Below, in pieces: positions 1 through 5,114 of a stretch of 6,325 nucleotides of DNA. The stretch is from positions 88,108-94,432 of the forward strand of contig PAHD01000025.1 in NCBI GenBank assembly GCA_002704685.1, read 5' to 3'. Origin of the DNA: Fidelibacterota bacterium. Its GTDB lineage: Bacteria; Fidelibacterota; Marinisomatia; SCGC-AAA003-L08; D37C17. Within the stretch, counting starts at the first letter, position 1. Every line of letters begins with the position of its first letter. Made by a program: the position numbers and the translations under genes. The notes under the pieces are model-generated. The model was not told where the DNA came from. It searched no databases and was given only the letters and a program-made list of their open reading frames with translations.

Positions 1-108
1 ATCATTAATAGGTAAATGAATCTCTTTTGTTTTTTGTTTTAGAAAATTGATATTATTTTCAATGATATTTTTACCATCCCAAACTTCTACTAATTTTTTT
101 ATAGCCAT
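1..108 (-). CDS. N-terminal fragment of an unidentified protein (gene runs off the left edge)
   Basis: An open frame on the minus strand begins with ATG at 108-106 and continues without a stop to base 1, giving 36 codons. The peptide starts MAIKKLVEVWDGKN and ends near HLPIND. It is lysine- and asparagine-rich and shows no signal peptide or membrane segment in the part visible. I do not recognise the family from so short a piece. The ATG is the first in the frame and faces the divergent asparaginase-like gene across 53 bp. No good Shine-Dalgarno sequence precedes it, but a TATAAT on the minus strand (122-117) lies 8 bases before the ATG, so a very short or absent leader is possible. That this is a real gene is inferred from the clean open frame, the otherwise full coding density and its natural place in a divergent pair. 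Confidence 0.55.
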   Translation of the reverse strand, partial: MAIKKLVEVWDGKNIIENNINFLKQKTKEIHLPIND

Positions 109-161
109 AGTCTTAAATTATATTATATTTTTAATAAATTTATGAATTAAAATATAAAAAA
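109..161. promoter_or_regulatory. Divergent intergenic region, probable site of two promoters
   Basis: This 53 bp gap separates two genes transcribed away from each other, so it should hold promoters for both. It is nearly all A and T. On the minus strand TATAAT occurs at 122-117. On the plus strand TATATT occurs at 124-129. No matching -35 hexamer is evident for either, and in such AT-rich sequence these hexamers arise easily by chance. The assignment rests on gene orientation more than on motifs. Confidence 0.35.
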
Positions 162-665
162 ATGTCTAAAGATAAATATATTAAAATCTTTGCTACTGGT
201 GGGACTTTTGATAAAGAGTATAATGAGATAAATGGAGAACTTTTTTTTAAAAAGACTCATCTTGCAGAACTATTAGAACTTGGGCGTTCTCAGCTGGATG
301 TTCAAATTGAAACACTAATGATGGTTGATAGTTTAGATATGACTATTGAATCGAAAAAAATTGTTGTTCAAAAATGTAAAGAAGAAAAAACTAATCGTAT
401 CATAATAACTCATGGAACAGATACCATGGTTGATACAGCAAAACTTTTAGCAAAATCGATTAAAAATAAAACGATTATTTTAACAGGCGCAATGATTCCT
501 ATTAAGTTTGGTAGTTCAGATGGTCTCTTTAATTTAGGAAGTGCACTATCTTTTATCCAAGTTATAGACCCCGGAATTTATATAACAATGAATGGTAGAT
601 ATTTTAAGTGGGATAATGTTAGAAAGAATAAAAAACTAGGAATATTTGAAAGGATTAAAAAGTAA
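162..665 (+). CDS. Asparaginase-like protein, N-terminal catalytic domain only
   Basis: This 167-residue cytosolic protein (no signal peptide) matches the N-terminal domain of bacterial L-asparaginases, which hydrolyse asparagine to aspartate and ammonia. Visible motifs are ATGGTF with the nucleophile-type Thr12, HGTDTM (84-89, Thr86-Asp87), LTGAM (107-111), a SSDG-x-FNL segment (118-124), and NVRKN (152-156). By comparison with E. coli type II enzyme (Thr12, Thr89-Asp90-Lys162), Thr86, Asp87 and Lys155 appear to keep that Thr-Asp-Lys set. Full-length enzymes have about 320-350 residues and a second domain that adds active-site residues across the dimer, including Glu283 in E. coli. That domain is absent here and no remnant follows the stop. 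The protein stops near a domain boundary, so it looks like the known class of short asparaginase-domain proteins and not a broken gene. Whether it has asparaginase activity is uncertain. No clear Shine-Dalgarno precedes the ATG, which follows an A-rich stretch. Confidence 0.85.
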   Translation: MSKDKYIKIFATGGTFDKEYNEINGELFFKKTHLAELLELGRSQLDVQIETLMMVDSLDMTIESKKIVVQKCKEEKTNRIIITHGTDTMVDTAKLLAKSIKNKTIILTGAMIPIKFGSSDGLFNLGSALSFIQVIDPGIYITMNGRYFKWDNVRKNKKLGIFERIKK

Positions 666-1202
666 CTAAAGTGCTTCTTCAGTAATTTTTTCACCCCAAT
701 ATTCAAGTCTAGTCTGTAGGTTGAACATGATATTTTGATTTACCAGATAAACTTCAGGTTTATCACCAATTCTAATATAGCATCTTGAGAAATCTGAAGA
801 TGATTTTCCAAAAACAAATGTTTCTATAACATCATTATTAAAATCATAAAATGTTAAGTGAGTTCCTAGTATATCATCAATATTATATTTAGACCATTTT
901 TCTAAATTTTTTGTCATTATTGTTTCAGACTCTAGAGTAAAAATTTTATCAAAAAATGTATTTAAAATATTCTCTTTTAATACTAATGAATCATTATTTG
1001 CAATTGTCCAAGATGTATCAACTCTTTGAATTTCAATAGTTGCTGATTCTGATTTAATTAAAAAGCTGTTTACTTGAGTTTGATTGAAATCAAAAATTTG
1101 ACTAGATGTACTTTGATAATTTTTTTGTTGATTAATATTAAGTATATAAAATAAAATCAAAACAGCTAGCACCCCAATTGATATATACATTCTATTTTTC
1201 AT
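666..1202 (-). CDS. DUF4340-type membrane-anchored protein, partner of the ABC transporter
   Basis: The 178-residue protein has a short basic N-terminus, one hydrophobic helix (about 6-22), and a soluble domain. The orientation suggests an anchor with the domain on the outer face of the cytoplasmic membrane. The domain resembles DUF4340: a Trp-Thr-Ile strand (Trp65), a helix about 75-90, a WSKYNID segment (103-109) like the family's conserved Tyr-Gly-Leu/Ile region, then FVFGKSS (129-135), CYIRIGD (141-147) and VYLVNQ (151-156). Many DUF4340 proteins are about 300 residues or more, so this is a compact single-unit version. It is the last gene of the operon and its start overlaps the end of the GldG-family gene by 11 bases. 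An AGAGG ribosome site at 1213-1209, 6 bases before the ATG, supports this start over the internal Met5. DUF4340 genes commonly sit beside GldG/ABC transporter genes. The molecular function is unknown. Confidence 0.75.
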   Translation of the reverse strand: MKNRMYISIGVLAVLILFYILNINQQKNYQSTSSQIFDFNQTQVNSFLIKSESATIEIQRVDTSWTIANNDSLVLKENILNTFFDKIFTLESETIMTKNLEKWSKYNIDDILGTHLTFYDFNNDVIETFVFGKSSSDFSRCYIRIGDKPEVYLVNQNIMFNLQTRLEYWGEKITEEAL

Positions 1203-2724
1203 AGATTGCCTCTAGTATTTTAGATTTACTATTTTGTTTTCTTCTAGAAAATATACCTAAAGTAATAATTAATAAAGTTGGAAGTAGCATATTAATTATT
1301 TTCCATGTTAATCGTGTTTGATTTGAAACACCTTCTGCATCTCCTATCAGTGGTCTATCAAGAACTTCTCTGGATCTAAGTGCAATTAGTTCACTATCTC
1401 CTAGCATATAGTCAATAGTATTCATAACAAATATTATATTATTTTGTGAACCGCCACCGCCTTGATCTGAAAATAATTGAGAATCACCTACAAGGGTTAA
1501 ATTACTTTCAATCCCTGTTTCTTTATCTGCAACGATTGTTCTTGCACCAACTACTTTTGATGTTTCTGTTAACTGATTAAAAATTGGATTATTTTTAGGA
1601 TCTGGTTTTAAATTATAAAATTCGCTCATAGTTGCTGAACGATCTGAAGTATAAAGTAATGGTGTAAAATCTACAAGATTATCAGAATAAACAGAATCTG
1701 ATTGAATTTCACTTGTAAATATTAATGAAATTGATTCAAGACCATTAACTGTAACTTCGGACGAATTGAATTTTTTTAGAATAGGTAAGAATGGATAATC
1801 CATTGGGACAGCCATTCTAAATGGTCCCATTTGTTGCTGAACATTAACCTGATTGCAGGTTTTATCTAAGACTAAATTTTCTTTAATACTTAATCCATAA
1901 GAATCTAATATACTAAATATATTTGATTGCACTGGATTTGCTTGCTGAGTTTGAATATCAACGCTAATTCTATTTTGAGCAAAAAATACATTTCCACCTC
2001 TTGATATAAAACTTCTTAAATTTGATTCTTGTGCAATATCTAAAGAATCACTAATACCATTAAATAGTAATATATCTATATTTTCAGGTACAGCATTTGA
2101 AAGATTTAAATTTGGTCTAGTTGCATACCTTTCATTTAAAAAACGTGTTAGGTTTTCATTTGTAATTTCATCTGCTAATGAAACGATTCCAATTGTACTT
2201 TTTTGAGCTTGGACCATACTTTTAATTTTTGTAGTAATATCATATTCTAGGCCTGTACTTGTTTGAATTACAGGAATAACTTCTCTTTTATCTTCATATA
2301 GTAAAACAAGACCCATATATACTTTTTTTATTTCCACTTTATCATTTTCTATAACTTGCAATTGTACAGGCTGAATACCATACTTTTGTGCATCCTCTGC
2401 TATTTGTTCTTCATTTTCAGGGCTATAAAATTCAAAGCGAAGGTTACCTGAACTGTAGGCTGTATATTCTTCTAAAATATCTTGAAGATAACGTTTGTTA
2501 TTCGAATATTGCGCAGGAAGATCAGCTGAAAAATAGACTTTTATAGTAAATAAATCATCAATTTTTTGAACAACAGATTTACTTGATGATGATAATGAGT
2601 ACATCTTATTATCTGTCAAATCAAATCTTAAAAACCAGTTTCTTCCAATTAAATTAATAAAAATAACTGCTGTTAAAATTATAGCTGAAAAAATTAAGGT
2701 TGATTTTTTATTGTTCAAATTCAT
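1192..2724 (-). CDS. GldG-family ABC transporter auxiliary protein
   Basis: With the ATG start used here this is a 510-residue protein. It has an N-terminal membrane helix (about residues 9-27), a large extracytoplasmic part and a C-terminal helix (about 474-492) followed by a basic cytosolic tail. Just after the first helix is FDLTDNKMYSLS, the hallmark of GldG-type proteins (ABC_transp_aux family). Further family traits are a predicted alternating strand/helix domain up to about 280, an ISRGGNVFFAQ segment, and a C-terminal VGDSQLFSD motif. These are followed by MNTIDYMLGD and a RSREVLDRPL stretch leading to the last helix. A GGGGSQNN linker lies in the GDS loop. In Bacteroidota, GldG works with GldA and GldF in gliding motility; elsewhere the role is unproven. 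GTG at 2733-2731 would add three residues. I prefer ATG at 2724 because it overlaps the permease stop as TAATG and has GGA four bases upstream. The gene overlaps the next one by 11 bases. Confidence 0.88.
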   Translation of the reverse strand: MNLNNKKSTLIFSAIILTAVIFINLIGRNWFLRFDLTDNKMYSLSSSSKSVVQKIDDLFTIKVYFSADLPAQYSNNKRYLQDILEEYTAYSSGNLRFEFYSPENEEQIAEDAQKYGIQPVQLQVIENDKVEIKKVYMGLVLLYEDKREVIPVIQTSTGLEYDITTKIKSMVQAQKSTIGIVSLADEITNENLTRFLNERYATRPNLNLSNAVPENIDILLFNGISDSLDIAQESNLRSFISRGGNVFFAQNRISVDIQTQQANPVQSNIFSILDSYGLSIKENLVLDKTCNQVNVQQQMGPFRMAVPMDYPFLPILKKFNSSEVTVNGLESISLIFTSEIQSDSVYSDNLVDFTPLLYTSDRSATMSEFYNLKPDPKNNPIFNQLTETSKVVGARTIVADKETGIESNLTLVGDSQLFSDQGGGGSQNNIIFVMNTIDYMLGDSELIALRSREVLDRPLIGDAEGVSNQTRLTWKIINMLLPTLLIITLGIFSRRKQNSKSKILEAIYEK

Positions 2725-3443
2725 TATTTCCACTTTCTGCTATTTAGTACTTGAGTGGTTACAAATAAAAATGAACTAATTATCGAAATAAAATAAACTA
2801 AATTTCTTGAATCAATTACGCCTCTTGAAATATTTGAAATATGATAATCAACACTAAGGTATTGAATAAATCCAGCCATAAACGATGGAACAAAAATTAA
2901 AAGTTTATCAAATAGAAAAAACATTAAAACAATAAATACACCGATAATAAATGCTACAACTTGATTATCAAATAAGCTGCTTGCAAATGTCCCTATAGAG
3001 GCATAAACTGCACCAGCAAAAAATAATCCAAGGTAGCCAGTAAATAAAGCTCCATAATCTATATTTGTTCCAAAACTTACCAGTGTAAAAAAATGTACAA
3101 CAGTAAATAATAGTCCAATAACAATTAATGAAAGAGCTGCTAAATATTTACCAATTACAAACTCATACTCTTTAATTGGTAAAGTACTCATAACTTCCAT
3201 AGTTCCTAAGTTTTTTTCTTTTGCAATTAATCCCATTGTGATTGCTGGTATAAAAAATAAATATACCATTGGAACTATATTGAAAAGAGCTCTTAAATCT
3301 GATTGGCCGATTAGAAAAAATGTATTTGAAAAAAAGTAACCATTAACAAGTGAAAATACTACTAAGAATATATAAGCCATAGGGCTTGAAAAATAACTAT
3401 CAAATTCTTTTTTAAATATATTATATATGTTGTTTTTCTTCAT
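2724..3443 (-). CDS. ABC-2 type transporter permease, GldF-like
   Basis: This 239-residue integral membrane protein has about six hydrophobic segments, near residues 22-44, 55-74, 100-124, 132-154, 161-184 and 214-232. The start FKKEFDSYFSSPMAYIF (10-26) is typical of this permease group: an amphipathic helix, then Ser-Pro-Met-Ala-Tyr entering the first membrane span. Also diagnostic is the segment after the second span, AKEKNLGTMEVMSTLP (74-89), with the Glu-Lys/Gly-Thr-Met-Glu pattern found in GldF and NosY-like permeases. The closing HISNISRGVIDSRNLVYF stretch (201-218) before the last helix also fits. It should form the membrane channel, probably as a dimer, with the ATPase encoded 4 bases upstream. 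The length is normal for a stand-alone GldF-like subunit, and it is not fused to GldG as in some relatives. No convincing Shine-Dalgarno precedes its ATG, so translation may depend on ribosomes finishing the ATPase gene. Its stop overlaps the next ATG (TAATG). Confidence 0.88.
   Translation of the reverse strand: MKKNNIYNIFKKEFDSYFSSPMAYIFLVVFSLVNGYFFSNTFFLIGQSDLRALFNIVPMVYLFFIPAITMGLIAKEKNLGTMEVMSTLPIKEYEFVIGKYLAALSLIVIGLLFTVVHFFTLVSFGTNIDYGALFTGYLGLFFAGAVYASIGTFASSLFDNQVVAFIIGVFIVLMFFLFDKLLIFVPSFMAGFIQYLSVDYHISNISRGVIDSRNLVYFISIISSFLFVTTQVLNSRKWK
2729..2731 (-). promoter_or_regulatory. Ribosome binding site core that decides the GldG-family start
   Basis: On the minus strand GGA occurs 4 bases before the ATG at 2724-2722, inside the last codons of the permease gene. 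Its first G is the third base of the competing in-frame GTG (2733-2731). If GGA acts as the ribosome site, the GTG is unlikely to be the start. The spacing is short and the match is only three bases, so this is supporting and not decisive evidence. Confidence 0.4.
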
Positions 3444-3447
3444 TATT

Positions 3448-4365
3448 TTAATTTGTTAATTTTCTAAAAATATCTTCTAAGTTTGCTGTTTGTGGATTCA
3501 TTTCTAAAAGAGATAATTTATTTTTAACTATAAAATTAAAGATATCTAATCTTGGATCATTTTTTTTCTTATATTCAATAGTTACCTTATGTGAATCTTT
3601 AGTTTTCTTAATTTTCACTTTATTAAATGCTTCTTTGAACTTTTTTATTTTAGTATCTGTAAAACCTACAACCTCAAGAGATAATTTTACATTACCCATA
3701 AATTGATTCATTAATTTTTTAGTTGTTCCATCTGCAACAATATTACCATGATCAATTATAATAATTCGGTCAACAGTCGCTTCAATTTCTTGAAGAATAT
3801 GGCTAGACATTAATACTAATTTTTCTTTACCTAAATTTTTAATTAATTGTCTAATTTCTATAATTTGATTTGGATCAAGACCTGTAACAGGTTCATCTAA
3901 AATTAATATTTTTGGGTCATGTATCATTGCACATGCTAATCCAACACGTTGTTTATAACCCTTTGAACATTCACCAACTTTTTTATGTACAACCTCTTTT
4001 AGTCCACATTGAGCAATAACTTTATCAAATGCATTTTTGAATTCATTATCATAGATACCCCTGGTGTTTGCAGTGAATTTTAATAAATCATAAACAAACA
4101 TATCATAATAAAGCGGATTGCTTTCAGGTAGATATCCTATCATTTTTTTTATTTCATGAGAATGAGTTTCTATATTTAAGTTATTGATTAATACTGAGCC
4201 TGATGTTGGATTCAAATATCCTGTTAATATTTTTAGGGTGGTAGATTTACCAGCACCATTAGCACCTAAAAATCCAACAACTTCTCCATGGTCAATAGAG
4301 AAATCTATTGATTTTACCGCCTCAAAAGTACCGTAGTTTTTAACTAGTTTTTTTACTTTAATCAT
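3448..4365 (-). CDS. ABC transporter ATP-binding protein, GldA-like
   Basis: This 305-residue cytosolic ATPase powers the transporter encoded by the next genes. The nucleotide-binding domain covers about residues 1-220. It carries Walker A GANGAGKST (34-42, Lys40), a GYLPES segment (78-82) with Glu81 where many ABC ATPases have the Q-loop Gln, and signature CSKGYKQR (133-140) in place of LSGGQ. Walker B ILILDEP (153-159) follows with catalytic Glu158, then the GLDP D-loop (162-165) and the switch His189. The YLPE and S-K-G-x-x-Q-R versions are usual for the exporter/gliding (GldA, NatA, CcmA-like) branch. An extra C-terminal region of about 80 residues, lysine-rich near 238-270 and ending LEDIFRKLT, is also typical of that branch. 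Its ATG lies inside the end of yaaA (8-base overlap), which suggests coupled translation, and only a weak AAAG ribosome site is seen. All catalytic motifs are intact. Confidence 0.93.
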   Translation of the reverse strand: MIKVKKLVKNYGTFEAVKSIDFSIDHGEVVGFLGANGAGKSTTLKILTGYLNPTSGSVLINNLNIETHSHEIKKMIGYLPESNPLYYDMFVYDLLKFTANTRGIYDNEFKNAFDKVIAQCGLKEVVHKKVGECSKGYKQRVGLACAMIHDPKILILDEPVTGLDPNQIIEIRQLIKNLGKEKLVLMSSHILQEIEATVDRIIIIDHGNIVADGTTKKLMNQFMGNVKLSLEVVGFTDTKIKKFKEAFNKVKIKKTKDSHKVTIEYKKKNDPRLDIFNFIVKNKLSLLEMNPQTANLEDIFRKLTN

Positions 4366-5062
4366 TGATTACTTTAACAAAGTGATCGTTATCAACCCAT
4401 TTAAACCCATCATAATTAAACCCTGAAAAATCTTTTGTATCTGTAATAGAATTTTCAGCAAGAAATCTTATAAACTTACCTTTCACTGCTTTTCCAAAGT
4501 GACCAGCAGCAGTTTTTTTACCCTTTTTCTCAACTTTAAAATCAACATTTATAACATTTTTACCAGGTTTATAAGCTTTTCTATAAACTTGAGGAAGTAA
4601 ATCAAAAATCACATCCTCATCTTTTAATGCTTCAGTTAAAACTGGTCCCCAATGATATTGAAGTGATAAAACATTCATTTTTAACTTATAATCAGGTATT
4701 AAAGTAAGAGGAGTCGTCATTCCAAATAAACCACTGAAAATTAATACATTATCCGCCATATATTTTTTACCTGATTCATTTAATGTTGACCAATCTAAAT
4801 GTTCATAAACAACGCCTGTATATCTTTCTATAGCATAAGCACACCTACTTTTAAAAATATCTTCATTTTGTCTGTGAAACAATTCAGATTTTTCTTGTGA
4901 GGTACCATAGATTGATCTTAAATCTTCATTATCTATAAGATTGAGGAGCCTTACAACTTGTTTTACATATTTTTCAAAAACAAAATTTGTATCCTTAAAT
5001 AATATATCTTGAGGTTTTTGTATTTTTGCTTTTCCCTCGCTCGGGGGTATTAAAATTTTCAT
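4358..5062 (-). CDS. yaaA: YaaA/UPF0246 family peroxide stress response protein
   Basis: This 234-residue soluble protein spans the whole YaaA (DUF328) family. E. coli YaaA is induced by OxyR, limits free iron and so reduces hydroxyl-radical damage during peroxide stress; a DNA-binding fold has been reported for the family. Matching landmarks are the N-terminal strand and MKILIPPSEGKA (1-12, the PSEGKA variant where E. coli has SPAKTL), FSGLFGMTTPLTLIPDYKLKM (109-129), LLPQVYRKAYKP (155-166), GKAVKGKFIRFLAEN (190-204) and GFNYDGFKW (214-222). It is slightly shorter than the 258-residue E. coli protein, with no break. The start is well supported: AGGA at 5071-5068 lies 5 bases before the ATG. 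It is the first gene of the apparent operon and overlaps the ATPase gene by 8 bases. A tandem 13 bp repeat lies just upstream. A link between peroxide or iron stress and the transporter is an inference from position only. Confidence 0.92.
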   Translation of the reverse strand: MKILIPPSEGKAKIQKPQDILFKDTNFVFEKYVKQVVRLLNLIDNEDLRSIYGTSQEKSELFHRQNEDIFKSRCAYAIERYTGVVYEHLDWSTLNESGKKYMADNVLIFSGLFGMTTPLTLIPDYKLKMNVLSLQYHWGPVLTEALKDEDVIFDLLPQVYRKAYKPGKNVINVDFKVEKKGKKTAAGHFGKAVKGKFIRFLAENSITDTKDFSGFNYDGFKWVDNDHFVKVIND

Positions 5063-5073
5063 ATAAATCCTAT

Positions 5074-5099
5074 TTAAGGTTATTAATTAAGGTCGTTAA
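5074..5099. repeat. Two-copy tandem 13 bp repeat upstream of yaaA
   Basis: On the plus strand TTAAGGTTATTAA (5074-5086) is followed directly by TTAAGGTCGTTAA (5087-5099); 11 of 13 positions match, and the two differences are adjacent. It fills half of the 52 bp spacer between the TPR gene stop and the yaaA ATG, and ends just before the yaaA ribosome site at 5071-5068. Each unit is flanked by TTAA. It could be an operator, a slipped duplication, or chance in AT-rich DNA; the GGT core makes it stand out from its surroundings. No clear promoter hexamers can be assigned around it. Confidence 0.55.
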
Positions 5100-5114
5100 T
5101 TTAATAAAAAAAAA

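Noticed and set aside
236..256. Homopolymer run (eight T then five A) in the asparaginase-like gene as a frameshift or slippage site
   Set aside because: The reading frame passes through it with family-consistent sequence on both sides, and no second frame continues the protein. There is no sign of a programmed event.
162..665. Asparaginase-like gene as a degraded pseudogene
   Set aside because: All motifs of the N-terminal domain are intact, the end coincides with a domain boundary, and short asparaginase-domain proteins are known, so it is better read as an intact gene.
666..4365. Calling the transporter a proven gliding motility machine (GldA-GldF-GldG)
   Set aside because: Similar ABC/GldG/DUF4340 sets occur in many non-gliding bacteria, and no other gliding gene is in the window, so only family-level names are used.
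5063..5105. Sigma-70-type promoter upstream of yaaA (TTAACG, 17 bases, TTAAAT on the minus strand)
   Set aside because: The -10 match is poor and would put the transcription start within the ribosome site, leaving almost no leader. In this AT-rich sequence it is not distinguishable from chance.
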